Notes under the pieces: generated by a model
Databases searched by the model: none
Seen by the model: only the letters and a program-made list of their open reading frames with translations
Told to the model about the DNA's origin: nothing
Made by a program: the position numbers and the translations under genes
From: Fibrobacter sp. UBA7003
GTDB lineage: Bacteria; Fibrobacterota; Fibrobacteria; Fibrobacterales; Fibrobacteraceae
DNA: 64,000 bases
Assembly: GCA_002449765.1 (NCBI GenBank)
Contig: DJXN01000007.1
Location: 33,020-97,019 of the forward strand
Reading direction: 5' to 3'
Shown here: one piece after another, positions 16,009-25,550 of the stretch
How positions within the stretch are numbered: the stretch's first letter is position 1
Layout of the letters: each line of letters opens with the position of its first letter

Positions 16009-18626
16009 TCTTCCCTCCTGTCGCTAACGCAAATCGCCTGCACCATCGGGTAGAGGTCCTTGGGGCATTCGACAATCCCGCTCATAATGCCCTTCTCTCC
16101 ATACCAGCCGTTGTCCGCCTTGGCATATTCAAAGCAGTACTGCGTCTCCGAATCCTTTTCCGTGCTGGTCCACACGAAGCTGTACTCTACATCGAAAGTC
16201 CCGTAATCGCCGGAATCCTTCTTCTGCCTTACCCGCAGCGCGCGATCCTTCGCGATACTGAACCAATCCGCATAATTCTGGTACAGCCATTCATCCGCGC
16301 TCGGGATGTGCGACCCCTCGGGGCAGAAGTCCTTCGCCTGTTCCCAGGTCGTGTAGGAATTCTCGTTGTAATGGTTGAATACCACGTCGACCGTAGACGT
16401 ACCCCAGTCCGAAACGCAGCTGATTCCGGTGATAGTCGCATCCGGGCAACCGGTCGATTCCACCACCTGCTGCTTCCAGTCCGTAAAGTAGGCATCGAAC
16501 GATGCGCTTTTCCCATCAACCGCGTCAAGCGCCACGGCACTGTCGCCGATCGCGGCACGAATCACCATCTCCCCCCTAAGATCGTTCAATGTCATGCCAC
16601 CCGTGATTTCGAACGGCACACCTGTTTCCGGAACGACCGACTGGAGGACCAATAACCCGTATTTGTCTCCGCTGCTGCTCAGACCGCTAATGTAGAACGA
16701 GTATTTCCATCCATTCCTGGTTATGATATAGTCACCATTCTCGTATATGCCGCCGGCCACGTCTCTCGGATCATGGATATCCGCAAAGGCTGCATACTTC
16801 ATTTCGTAGCGCACCTGTCCCCATCCGTAGTTCGCCTCCGTGAACTTTTCGACGCAGCCGTAAAGCGCAGTGTCAGCTTCGTCCCAGAAGATGGATGTCC
16901 GGTCCGTGCCATTGAAGCAAAGGTCCGGCTTGTACTTGTTGCGCACTATCGCCCTGTGCACCTTGAGCTCATAATCGGTGGCCTTCTCCCATACCGGGAA
17001 GCCGCACTTGTAGCCCACGCCGCCATATTCGACAACCTCGCCCTCGTTCGCCATCTCGCAAAGGTTGCCGTTCCTTACAGGTTCCGCAATGTCCGTATAA
17101 GACGGGACTTCCCAGTGGGAACCCGAGAATCCGGCCCTGGCCCTGCAGATATACAGGGTTCCATCGTACTTCTTCACATAGCCGGCAAGTTCCGGCTTGC
17201 ATTCGTCTCCGTAGTAGTCTGGTATCAGGACCTCTTCCCATTTCGAGCCAGACCTGGGCCATTCATCCGGCCTGCATATAAAGTAGCCGACTGAATCATG
17301 GTGGGCCTTCTTGCCTCTCCCCAGGCTGTCGCATTCGCCCAGGAAATAGGTATTCCTGTCGCTTTCCTTCCACACCGAATCCTTGCACAGGTAATACTTG
17401 CCTTCGATCAGGGCCATTTCGCCAGAGCGCCCGCCATTGCACAGGCCCTCGTGCTTACGGACAAAGATGTTCACCGGATCGCTCCATTGGTCATCCAAGG
17501 GCACCTTCCATTCCCAGATGACCCTGGAAAGCCAATCCTCGTGGCTGGCACAGACGTAGTAAACCGAATCGTAAAGGACGCTGTCGCCTTCGACTTCGCC
17601 CTTGCATTCGCCGTAAAGGTAGAGGAGCCCCTGCTTTTCGGGCATCTTCCTCCATTCCGTCTTTGCCGAGTCACATATGTACACCACGTGCCCGGAGCTG
17701 GCCGTATCACGCAGGGCGGGAGTGCACACGCCAATATCCATCTCGAAATCCGTCATCAGGCGCCACTTGTACTTGTTCTCGTATTCAGGATTGTCGCATA
17801 CAAATACCTTCCCGTAATGGGCGCTCTCCTTGTTCGTCACGCTCGCGGTATCCTTGAAATTCGAGCTATCGCATGACGGAAGCCCGAACGACTTTATCCA
17901 GAAATCCTCCCACCTGTTGCGGTTGAAGAGGGTGTCCCCAATCTCGGTTTCCGAAAAGAAGTCTCGCCAAGTCTTGTCTTCGCCCATGGCATCGCGCAGT
18001 TTCATGTAATTGGCATAGAAGGCGGTATCGGGCTTTTCGATAATGCATATCTGGTTGATATAGACCGTCATGGATAAATCGCCCTGGGTGTCGTAATCGA
18101 GCAGTGAACGGATTTCGCGGTTCGCTTTCCGCCTTGCGCCCTCGAGATCGAACCCGTCTTCCTGTACCAGGAATTCGATACGCTTGCTTTGCAGCGCTTC
18201 CGACAGGGAAAGCACCGTCACGCTGTCCTTGTCAATATCGACATACTGCACAAAGTCCATCTTGAGTCCGCTGGAAGAATCCGCGTAGACGCAGGTAAAC
18301 TTTATGCGCAATAGCGACGAAGCGAGATCCAACGAGTCGGAGGCAAAGGAAGTCGCACCGTTACGGTGGCGCACGAGTTTCACGTCGACCTTCCCGATGG
18401 AATCGAGACGCTCGTCAAGCAGCGTCACCTCGACAGCGACAGGGACAAGGCGCACGTGCAGGTAAAATCCTCCCTGCAAGGCGGTCCAGCGGCTTTCGGG
18501 ATAGATGTTCCCCTCGATATGCCTGCCGCCCGAAACCGAATCGCCGCCCTCCCCGCCGCAAGCGACAAGGAATACGGACACCGAAAGCGCGGCCATCAGC
18601 AAAAGCATTTTCACGAAGTTCCGCAT
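16005..18626 (-). CDS. Large FISUMP lipoprotein with tandem Cys modules
   Basis: An 873-residue surface lipoprotein; signal MRNFVKMLLLMAALSVSVFL with lipobox LVAC. An N-terminal ~280-residue region is shared in style with the two upstream genes. About eight repeats of a roughly 45-residue module follow (pattern Y-[IVYF]-C-x(4-9)-W), for example VVYICDSAKTEW, VYYVCASHEDW, KYYLCKDSVW, VGYKCGFPVW. The C-terminal ~200 residues are a FISUMP domain with FCPEGSHIPSADEW and FVWTSTEKDSETQYCFEY. Function unknown; the setting suggests adhesion or substrate contact. ATG 18626 gives a 1-base overlap with the upstream stop (TGATG) and the best spacing to GGAGG; ATG 18629 is possible. Confidence 0.8.
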   Translation of the reverse strand: MRNFVKMLLLMAALSVSVFLVACGGEGGDSVSGGRHIEGNIYPESRWTALQGGFYLHVRLVPVAVEVTLLDERLDSIGKVDVKLVRHRNGATSFASDSLDLASSLLRIKFTCVYADSSSGLKMDFVQYVDIDKDSVTVLSLSEALQSKRIEFLVQEDGFDLEGARRKANREIRSLLDYDTQGDLSMTVYINQICIIEKPDTAFYANYMKLRDAMGEDKTWRDFFSETEIGDTLFNRNRWEDFWIKSFGLPSCDSSNFKDTASVTNKESAHYGKVFVCDNPEYENKYKWRLMTDFEMDIGVCTPALRDTASSGHVVYICDSAKTEWRKMPEKQGLLYLYGECKGEVEGDSVLYDSVYYVCASHEDWLSRVIWEWKVPLDDQWSDPVNIFVRKHEGLCNGGRSGEMALIEGKYYLCKDSVWKESDRNTYFLGECDSLGRGKKAHHDSVGYFICRPDEWPRSGSKWEEVLIPDYYGDECKPELAGYVKKYDGTLYICRARAGFSGSHWEVPSYTDIAEPVRNGNLCEMANEGEVVEYGGVGYKCGFPVWEKATDYELKVHRAIVRNKYKPDLCFNGTDRTSIFWDEADTALYGCVEKFTEANYGWGQVRYEMKYAAFADIHDPRDVAGGIYENGDYIITRNGWKYSFYISGLSSSGDKYGLLVLQSVVPETGVPFEITGGMTLNDLRGEMVIRAAIGDSAVALDAVDGKSASFDAYFTDWKQQVVESTGCPDATITGISCVSDWGTSTVDVVFNHYNENSYTTWEQAKDFCPEGSHIPSADEWLYQNYADWFSIAKDRALRVRQKKDSGDYGTFDVEYSFVWTSTEKDSETQYCFEYAKADNGWYGEKGIMSGIVECPKDLYPMVQAICVSDRREE

Positions 18627-20923
18627 CATTCCTCCTCCCCGTCCTTGAAGCACAACGTCTGCACGCCCGGATAGAGATCGTTCGGACATTCGACGGTGCG
18701 GCCCAGCGGACCGGTATTGCCCTCGTAGCGTACCTCATAGCAGTAATGCGTTTCCGAATCCTTCGAAGCCGAAGTCCAGTAGATATCGTAGAGGTAGGTC
18801 GTCCCATCGTAGCGGACCTTCAGCGGACTGTCCTGGCTATAGCGCTCTTCCACCGGGAAGCTCTTCAGCAGATCTTCCGTCCACTCGGTCGTATCGGGCA
18901 GGTGGAAACCATCCGGGCAGAAGCCCGCCGCCTTCTCGAAATCCATGAACGAATCTTCGCCAACGCGCGTGAACCGCACGCCGAAAGCGGGGAGCACGCC
19001 ATCCGAATGCATATACTGCGCGACAAAGCTATCGAAACTTGCGCTCTTTCCGGGGAAGGACTCGACTGCTATGGAATCGGTCCCCTTCTTGCCGGAAAGG
19101 TACGGAACCTTGTTCCTGAAAATCGCCCCGTATTCCTTGCCGCCGATATCCGCCTCGACATTGACGACACCGAAGAGCTTGTACCAGGGACGCATCCTCT
19201 TGACGGTATACGTAAAATCCCCATGCCGGGCGACGATGGTGGAAGAATCCACGAATACTCCCCCGTCAAGAATGCCTATCCCGTAATTATTCCGTTCATC
19301 GAGCTCCATGTAGTCCCATTCAGGCGCCTCATCGCTGCATGCAGAGTAGGCGTTCGACGAATAGTAATTGCTTATCGCCTCGTTCCAGTAAATGGTCGTT
19401 CCTACAGGGCCATTCTTGCATTCGTCCTTGTGTTCCCGGCTGAACGCGTAAACGATGGACTTGGTGAAAGTCATTTCCCTCCACGCATAGCGCGCACCGT
19501 CATGGACACAGGTCCAGTAGCGGCCGTTGACTTCTTCCTTGCGCCCGCTTGTAGAATCGACGCAGAACAAGCCGTTCCTCTGGACAGCGGGAATGGTGTC
19601 CGCGGCCAGTTCGTACCAGAACGTGCCGACATATTCGCCGTCGCGATAATACCCGTGGCACCTGTAAACCTTGTCACCGTATTGCGCTATGTTTCCCAGA
19701 ACGCACCGCTGCAAATCCTTGACCGGAGGAACGACGAACTCGTCCGGAATGCGGATCCACATAAATCCACCGTCACATCTAAAATATTCCCCGTCGCGGA
19801 TCATGATATCGCCCTCTTCCCCGTAGTCTTCGTAATAGGCGGGCGACATGATGGGAACCCATTCCTTGCCCTTGCACATGTAGTACTTTCCCGTATCGAG
19901 CATCACCTTCTGCTGTTCGCGGTTGATGGTACACTCCCCGAACTTTTCGGCGGCGGTCACTTCGTGCAAGGAATCCTTCGCCGTTGTATCGGGAACATCG
20001 ACGGTATCGCGCGGGGCCACCGTATCCGCCGTGCAAGTCATGGTATCGCCTACAATATGTCGCGCCATGTCATAGCGAAGCAGTGTCCAGTCGATATCCT
20101 TCTTCAGTTCGTTGCGGACGGTCGTGTCGCACTGCGATTGCCCGAGCCTGTAATGCTCAATTAGCTTGTCCGAAATCTTCTTCCGGGAAAGGACCTCGTC
20201 CCATTTTTTCTCGCCGCCGACCGCCTTGGAGAGCTTCTTGAAATTCTTGTAGAAAGTCGTGTCCTTCATAAAGAACAGGCTGTAGAGATATGCGAAGGTT
20301 TCGAGCGTGTCGTATCCGTAGGGAGCGTTCCCGATACCGTATTTGAATTCCGTCTCCGGGTCGAGCAAATCGTGAATCGCCTGGTGCGTATGCTTCTGCG
20401 CAAGGTCAAACGACTCGCCCTCCTTCTGTATGAGGTTTTTCAGGTATTCGCTTTCGAGAAGTCGGTACAGGTTGATGTTTCTCGCGCTTTTGTCAGAAAG
20501 CTTCGCGATGGAGCGGAACTGCATCTCGGTCGTGTCCTTCGAATCGCGGAATCTGCAGGTGAGGTCGAATTCCACATACGGTTCCGTGAAGAACATCTCC
20601 TTTACCTTGTAGGTAAAGGAAATCCTGTTCCGCTCGATTCGTGCCGTGACCGATTCCTGTTTTTCCAGGTCCTTGTCCAGGGAGCCGATTTCGAGCTTTA
20701 CCGGTTCCAGGAAGGATGCCAGGTTGAATCCCCCCTCGATCGAGCGGAGGGTATCGACAGCGACTTTTTCGACTGCGCCGGAATCTGCTTCCTTGAGGCC
20801 GAATTCCCTGTCGCAATTCCTGTAATCGTCCGCATAGTACGTGTCGGTAGTGCATGCGGCCATCATGGCCATGCATATAAGCAACAGGATCGCTATGGAA
20901 TATGGAGCCCGGAACATCTTCAT
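18626..20923 (-). CDS. FISUMP lipoprotein with Cys modules
   Basis: A 765-residue lipoprotein; signal MKMFRAPYSIAILLLICMAM with lipobox MAAC. It has the same plan as the gene downstream: an N-terminal ~270-residue domain, about five Cys/Trp modules (KYYMCKGKEW, EYFRCDGGFMW, KVYRCHGYY, RYWTCVHDGARYAW, CSDEAPEW) and a C-terminal FISUMP domain (GFCPDGFHLPDTTEW, YDIYWTSASKDSETHYCYEV). The two C-termini are clearly related in sequence, so the pair arose by tandem duplication. The start overlaps the stop of the upstream gene by 4 bases (ATGA). Confidence 0.8.
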   Translation of the reverse strand: MKMFRAPYSIAILLLICMAMMAACTTDTYYADDYRNCDREFGLKEADSGAVEKVAVDTLRSIEGGFNLASFLEPVKLEIGSLDKDLEKQESVTARIERNRISFTYKVKEMFFTEPYVEFDLTCRFRDSKDTTEMQFRSIAKLSDKSARNINLYRLLESEYLKNLIQKEGESFDLAQKHTHQAIHDLLDPETEFKYGIGNAPYGYDTLETFAYLYSLFFMKDTTFYKNFKKLSKAVGGEKKWDEVLSRKKISDKLIEHYRLGQSQCDTTVRNELKKDIDWTLLRYDMARHIVGDTMTCTADTVAPRDTVDVPDTTAKDSLHEVTAAEKFGECTINREQQKVMLDTGKYYMCKGKEWVPIMSPAYYEDYGEEGDIMIRDGEYFRCDGGFMWIRIPDEFVVPPVKDLQRCVLGNIAQYGDKVYRCHGYYRDGEYVGTFWYELAADTIPAVQRNGLFCVDSTSGRKEEVNGRYWTCVHDGARYAWREMTFTKSIVYAFSREHKDECKNGPVGTTIYWNEAISNYYSSNAYSACSDEAPEWDYMELDERNNYGIGILDGGVFVDSSTIVARHGDFTYTVKRMRPWYKLFGVVNVEADIGGKEYGAIFRNKVPYLSGKKGTDSIAVESFPGKSASFDSFVAQYMHSDGVLPAFGVRFTRVGEDSFMDFEKAAGFCPDGFHLPDTTEWTEDLLKSFPVEERYSQDSPLKVRYDGTTYLYDIYWTSASKDSETHYCYEVRYEGNTGPLGRTVECPNDLYPGVQTLCFKDGEEE

Positions 20924-22218
20924 GGTTCCTCGCTGTATTCGACCTTGACAATCGTATCCGGAATACCTTCAGGATAGTATTTGTTTATGGCCGCGGTATC
21001 GTTCATCCAGGCGTATCCTGTCTTTTCTTCCGTGTAGCCCATGCTGGCGTATGTCGAATCGATATACAGGTAGGAACTGCAGATGTAGGGCGTGCCCCTG
21101 AATTCGCAGATGCTTTGCTGGTCCCACCTGTAGCATTCCTTGTATATGGACTTGAGCACGGTGTTCATGTCATTGACTTCTTGCCAGCCGTTCCCGCTGC
21201 AAAGGTAGAATGTCGAATCCTTTTCGATGAGGGTTTCCTTGCCGTTAATGCAGTACCCGTATTTTCGTTCGTCGGGGGTGATGCGCCGCCAGTAGGGAAT
21301 CTTGGGGTTCATGATATTGTTGCCTGTATAGTCGCATACGAGCACGCTGTCATAGAATTCGCTCCGGCGGTTCGCAACGGCAATCGTGTCCCCGCTCCGT
21401 TCGATGGAGCAGGATTCAATTCCGAGTGCGTTTTCGCGGAAATTTATTATAGGGGAATTGTAACCGTTGGTTAGAAGCTCCATGCCACGGGCGTCAATCC
21501 ATCCGCCCTTGTCGTAGTAGCGCATCAAGGCGTCGGCGGCGCGCACGCGGAAAAGCGTATCGCCCCATTCCCCCCTGTCGATGGCGTCTTCGAGCTCGTG
21601 GAAATCGCTGTAGAATATGGAATCCGAAATGAAGTAGCGGCAGTAGACATAGGGCAGCAAATACTCGGGGCTGTTTGTGAAATACCCGCTTTCGAAGTTG
21701 TAATTCTCGATACCGAAAAAATCGTCGATACCTGCGTAGGCGAGCGCAGTCGCGGAATCGAGAGACAGGGAATCCGACAGCATCAGGCGCCTTATGGGTT
21801 TCGCGGCCAGCGCCGTATAAATATTGAGCGCCGGCGCATATTCGTCGACCGACGCAAACCGCGAGAACAACAGTTTCGCCTTTTTGCCGTGGATGGAAGC
21901 GGAGGTATGCAAGGTTATCTTGACATAGGGAACCGGAGTCGTCTTCGGCAGCCTCAGCGGCTCCGTTTGGTACGATTCGTAATACAGCATGGTGCTGGGA
22001 ATCATCGGGTATGTCCGGATTTCGGTCAAGGACGAATCCAGCAGGGTCAAGGTTACCGAATCATGATGGATTTGCTTATCGAAGGATACCATGGCACTGA
22101 ACGTCAGCCATTTATTTTGCGTTCCCTCGCTATCCGGGTCGATAGAACTGATATCGTCCGAACAGGCGACAGACAGCGCAAGGGCGAGGCACCCGATTAT
22201 GCATCCTAACCATTTCAT
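20920..22218 (-). CDS. Lipoprotein heading the FISUMP operon
   Basis: A 432-residue lipoprotein; signal MKWLGCIIGCLALALSVACS with lipobox SVAC. It has an N-terminal domain like the two following genes and three Cys/Trp modules (VLVCDYTGNN, TFYLCSGNGW, TPYICSSYLY) but no FISUMP domain, so it looks like a shorter member of the set. It is the first gene of a run ending at 14903, with every junction overlapping or 2 bases apart. TATATTTTG at 22224-22232 lies about 6 bases before the ATG and may be the -7 element of the operon. Confidence 0.75.
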   Translation of the reverse strand: MKWLGCIIGCLALALSVACSDDISSIDPDSEGTQNKWLTFSAMVSFDKQIHHDSVTLTLLDSSLTEIRTYPMIPSTMLYYESYQTEPLRLPKTTPVPYVKITLHTSASIHGKKAKLLFSRFASVDEYAPALNIYTALAAKPIRRLMLSDSLSLDSATALAYAGIDDFFGIENYNFESGYFTNSPEYLLPYVYCRYFISDSIFYSDFHELEDAIDRGEWGDTLFRVRAADALMRYYDKGGWIDARGMELLTNGYNSPIINFRENALGIESCSIERSGDTIAVANRRSEFYDSVLVCDYTGNNIMNPKIPYWRRITPDERKYGYCINGKETLIEKDSTFYLCSGNGWQEVNDMNTVLKSIYKECYRWDQQSICEFRGTPYICSSYLYIDSTYASMGYTEEKTGYAWMNDTAAINKYYPEGIPDTIVKVEYSEEP

Positions 22219-22386
22219 TTACTCAAAATATAGATTCAGGGGACATTTTCCGCAATAACGTTCCTCAGCAGTTTTTGCACTTTATCGGTTTTTGGAGGGT
22301 AAAATGGGCAAAAAAATACCCCTCCTTTATTTTTTTATGTATTTTTCAAAGTAAATACAAGTAGAGATTTACCCGAGAGGTTCCAT

Positions 22387-23469
22387 ATGAAACTGTCCTA
22401 CCTTGCAGCAACCGCATGTCTCGCGCTTTCCCTGTCGGCCTGCGGCGACGATTCGCCGAGCGCCCCGACCACAAGTTCCGACAGCAACCAGCCCCAGAGT
22501 TCCACCGCCGCGGAAACATCCTCCACCAGCCCGGATAGCCAGATCGGCTCTTCCGACTCCGCGACGCAGAGCCCGACGGAGAGCAGTTCGTCGGTCGCAC
22601 TGCAGCCCGAATCCTCCGCAGCTACCCCCGTCGATCCCTATGCCGTAGGGACGGACGTCGATGAACCTTCTTACAAGACGACCTGCACCGTGAAGCCCCT
22701 CGAAGACGGCAAGGGCGACGCCGTCTACTGCGACACAACCTACGCGGGCCCCATCTTCTACGATACCGACGAGAGCGCCTACGACCCGACCGCCGCCGAT
22801 TTCGGTTCCACCTTCGTCAGCATCAACAAAGTTTTCGCCTCCCTGAAAGCCGACGACAAGGTCGTGTTCGTGTTGCGCCATGCCGACAGGCAAGCAAGTT
22901 CCGGACGCACCTCCCACCTGACCGACGTAGGCATTTACCAGGCCCGTAGCGTAGGCGAAAAGATTGCATCCGCCGAAGGCGCCTACTACGCCCACTCCGA
23001 ATACGTCCGCACGCGCGAAACCCTCGAGAACATCGCCGTCGGCCGCGGAGAAACCGAATTTGTCCACGACGCCTACCCCATCCTCAACGGCAGCTGGTAC
23101 ATCAAGGACAACGCGAAGTACGACGAATACAAGTCCCAGGGCACCGACATGAACTACATGGTGACCACGGGCTGGGCATACAACGGCGAATATGCCGACG
23201 CCTTCTACGACCTGGACGAACGTACCAAGCAGTTTGTCGACGACTTCCTGGTGGGCGTCATCTCGAAGAAAAGCCGCATCAGCGTCGTGTGCTCGCATGA
23301 CCAGTTCCTCGTCCCGCTCGTGATCTCCATCTCCAACAGGAAAATCGGGCTCCGCTATTTCGAAGACCGCCATTGGATCAACTACCTCGCCGGCATCGCC
23401 GTGGTCATCGGCGCCGACGGCAAGCAGACCCTCGTGCCCGTCAAGGGACTCAATAGCGGCACCAACTAA
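22387..23469 (+). CDS. Lipoprotein histidine phosphatase
   Basis: A 360-residue surface or periplasmic lipoprotein: signal MKLSYLAATACLALSLSAC, then a Ser/Thr/Pro linker (residues 24-80) like those of the GH45 genes. The catalytic domain is of the branch-1 histidine phosphatase fold: the RHA motif with nucleophile His165 (VVFVLRHADR), VRTRET with Arg208 and the second His304 in VVCSHDQFLVP. The substrate is unknown; phosphosugars or phosphate esters are the usual targets. GAGAGG precedes the ATG. It is transcribed away from the lipoprotein operon across a 168-base AT-rich gap. Confidence 0.82.
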   Translation: MKLSYLAATACLALSLSACGDDSPSAPTTSSDSNQPQSSTAAETSSTSPDSQIGSSDSATQSPTESSSSVALQPESSAATPVDPYAVGTDVDEPSYKTTCTVKPLEDGKGDAVYCDTTYAGPIFYDTDESAYDPTAADFGSTFVSINKVFASLKADDKVVFVLRHADRQASSGRTSHLTDVGIYQARSVGEKIASAEGAYYAHSEYVRTRETLENIAVGRGETEFVHDAYPILNGSWYIKDNAKYDEYKSQGTDMNYMVTTGWAYNGEYADAFYDLDERTKQFVDDFLVGVISKKSRISVVCSHDQFLVPLVISISNRKIGLRYFEDRHWINYLAGIAVVIGADGKQTLVPVKGLNSGTN

Positions 23470-23475
23470 GTCTCC

Positions 23476-23947
23476 ATGAAATTTTTCCGGGCCATATCCG
23501 CGTTAGCGGCGCTCCTGCTGGCCGGATGCGCCACCATCGGGAACCAGACCTGGATGGTCGACAATGCGGATTCCCCTACGGAAGGTAAACTGGGACGGAG
23601 CCCAGAAGGCATGCCCGGAAGGGTTCCACCTGCCATCGCTCAAGGAATGGGCGGAACTCGAGGAGGGCCGCAAAACCAACACCAGGGATTACCAGCACCT
23701 GTGCGTCGGCAAAAACTATAGCGGAGGCTTCTGCTACGCCCCGGCAAGTTCCGAATTCCTAAAAAGCGCAAAAAACATGCGGGAAATCACACTTCCGCAC
23801 CCCGAAAATTATTCATTGCTTACGGAGTTGGCCTTTTGGAGGTCAACTTTGTATTTTATGCCCATGAATTCCCACGAGCTTCACATCGTAAGGCAGATTG
23901 TGCTGTTAACCGCCGTGGCCGTCACCCTCGGCTTCCTCTACGGCTAA
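23476..23947 (+). pseudogene. Frameshifted, truncated FISUMP lipoprotein gene
   Basis: The start at 23476 encodes a lipoprotein signal (MKFFRAISALAALLLAGCA) and IGNQTWMVDNAD, the usual beginning of a FISUMP domain. That frame then degenerates and stops near 23721. The domain continues in another frame (KVNWDGAQKACPEGFHLPSL, then KEWAELEEG and GGFCYAPAS), and a third frame has PYGR between the two, so at least one and perhaps two indels lie near 23570-23590. The expected FISUMP ending (WSSTE plus two Cys) is missing. The last ~90 bases run into the 3' end of the opposing gene and read as a short hydrophobic segment. Most likely a decaying copy of the genes at 16005-20923. Confidence 0.7.
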
Positions 23948-24955
23948 TTCCATAGAGCCGCCCGCGCGACTCAGGTAATCCAGGAAGAGCCTCTGGGCCG
24001 GCTGGTCGTACATGACCACGTCGTAGATTTCACCATTGTATGCCGTCCTCGATTCCACGAGGAGCCCCGCCACGGAGCCCTTCTCGGTCGGGAGGAACGC
24101 GGGTTTCCCATCGCCGTTGTTCTTGAATTCAAGGTAGCCTTCCGACACATACCAGTCACGGATCGTCTTGTAGTATATCTTCGCGATGTCCCCTTCCGGT
24201 TCCAGGAGCGCATTGAGGCGCCGCGCAATCTCGCTCACGGGAACGGCGGTCTCGTCGGCGGGATATTTCGCGAGCTGTTCACCATCCAGATGGAACTTCT
24301 GCTTTTCCCTGCGGGCGGGGCGTTCCTTCACGGGAGCATCCCCCGTACGGGCGATGCGTTCGTTCGCGATAGCGACACACTTCTGGATATTGTCGAGGAT
24401 AAACTGCTGCGCGCGCTGCCAGCACTGCGTGTAGATGTTGTGGTGTCCGCGGAGTTCGGATTCACCCTTCTCGAAGCCGTAGCTTTCGCCGAGGGCCGTC
24501 GGCAGGTTCGCTTCCTTGCCGTTTTCCGTCTCCTGGCGCGAAAGGATTCCCTCGTGCACCAGGAAGTTCGCCACGTCGGCATAGGCAAGCGTATTCATGC
24601 CCTTCGGCAGCAGTTCGTTCACGTTACGCACCACGCGCGAGATAGAAACAGGGTAGTCGAAAAAACGGTAATGCGAAAGCATCTCGGAATCGATGGCGAG
24701 TTCCTTCAGCGAAGGCATCTGCTTTTGCGCACGCGGTACCTGCTGCTTGCGCGGAAGCTCCTGCACCGGGGCCACCTCGTCGTGGTTCAGGCGCTGCTGC
24801 AACAGGGAGGCGACGTAGGCAAGGCACTTACAGATGCGCTCCTGGCGGCAGGAATCTCCTTCGGGCAATATCTCGTCCGTCAGCGGATTCACTCCGCAAG
24901 AAAGTTTCCGCAGATACATTTCAGCACGCTCGATAATCGCATTTTCCGATGCCAT
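23906..24955 (-). CDS. Protein with duplicated winged-helix-like repeats, unknown
   Basis: A 349-residue soluble protein starting at the ATG that follows GAGGAG. The N-terminus has a NPLTDEILPEGD motif and an alpha-helical cap. Two repeats follow, each with a helical HTH-like block ending in a hydrophobic wing: ISRVVRNVNELLPKGMNTL... (about 105-165) and VSEIARRLNALLEPEGDI... (about 240-300). Each repeat ends with a similar N/DGK.A.LPT motif. It looks like a DNA-binding or adaptor protein; no known family is claimed. TATCTTTG at 24992-24999 is a candidate -7 element. Confidence 0.6.
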   Translation of the reverse strand: MASENAIIERAEMYLRKLSCGVNPLTDEILPEGDSCRQERICKCLAYVASLLQQRLNHDEVAPVQELPRKQQVPRAQKQMPSLKELAIDSEMLSHYRFFDYPVSISRVVRNVNELLPKGMNTLAYADVANFLVHEGILSRQETENGKEANLPTALGESYGFEKGESELRGHHNIYTQCWQRAQQFILDNIQKCVAIANERIARTGDAPVKERPARREKQKFHLDGEQLAKYPADETAVPVSEIARRLNALLEPEGDIAKIYYKTIRDWYVSEGYLEFKNNGDGKPAFLPTEKGSVAGLLVESRTAYNGEIYDVVMYDQPAQRLFLDYLSRAGGSMELAVEEAEGDGHGG

Positions 24956-25059
24956 AGTCCTACTCCTCAAAGGTCATAAAAAATCCGGAGACAAAGATAG
25001 AAAATCCGTCCCAAAAAAGCCCCGCGCCCGCCTTCCAGCAATGGAGCGTGTCGAGCACG

Positions 25060-25416
25060 TCACTCAGCAGGCGGCATGATTTCTTCTGGCAAGTCGTAAG
25101 CCGAATCAACATTGTCGTCTTTAAACCCGTTAAACATCCACTTGAAAAAGCCTACCGTCCCGCCCAATACGGCGCCCACAACAAAACCGCCGGCAGCGGC
25201 AGCAATTCCCCAAAAGGCAAGCTCACCCCATTCTGAATCCGAACCAGTTTCTTCCGCCACGGCCCCGCCCACGCACAAGGCGACAAGGCCCGGACCCGCC
25301 AAAGCAGCACCAGTATTCACCCCATAACGAATCATGGGGTTCGGGTTCCTGCTCATGGCGCAACCCACGAGGCTCAAGGCAAGCAATACACAAACAACAG
25401 CTTTCAACACTCTCAT
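25060..25416 (-). CDS. Small membrane lipoprotein
   Basis: A 118-residue protein; signal MRVLKAVVCVLLALSLVGCA with lipobox LVGC. The mature part has two hydrophobic Gly/Ala-rich segments (GAALAGPGLVALCVGGAVA and FWGIAAAAGGFVVGAVLGG), then FFKWMFNGFKD and an acidic tail. It is probably inserted in or lying against a membrane. The ATG at 25416 was chosen because the signal sequence begins there. TTTATATTACGG lies directly upstream and no Shine-Dalgarno is visible. Function unknown. Confidence 0.6.
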   Translation of the reverse strand: MRVLKAVVCVLLALSLVGCAMSRNPNPMIRYGVNTGAALAGPGLVALCVGGAVAEETGSDSEWGELAFWGIAAAAGGFVVGAVLGGTVGFFKWMFNGFKDDNVDSAYDLPEEIMPPAE

Positions 25417-25505
25417 GTTCCGTAATATAAAGTCAAAGAATCCATTTGCCAATAACTTAATTTACAATTAGTGATAATCCAGCAAAAAACAAGGATAGAA
25501 TACAG

Positions 25506-25532
25506 AAAAGCCCCGCGCACGCACGGGACTTT
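25506..25532 (-). terminator. Terminator downstream of the first GH45 gene
   Basis: On the minus strand a stem AGTCCCG...CGGGGCT around a GC-rich loop is followed by TTTTCTG. It lies 20-45 bases beyond the GH45 stop at 25551. Confidence 0.6.
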
Positions 25533-25550
25533 ATCCAGAATTTTTCAGGT

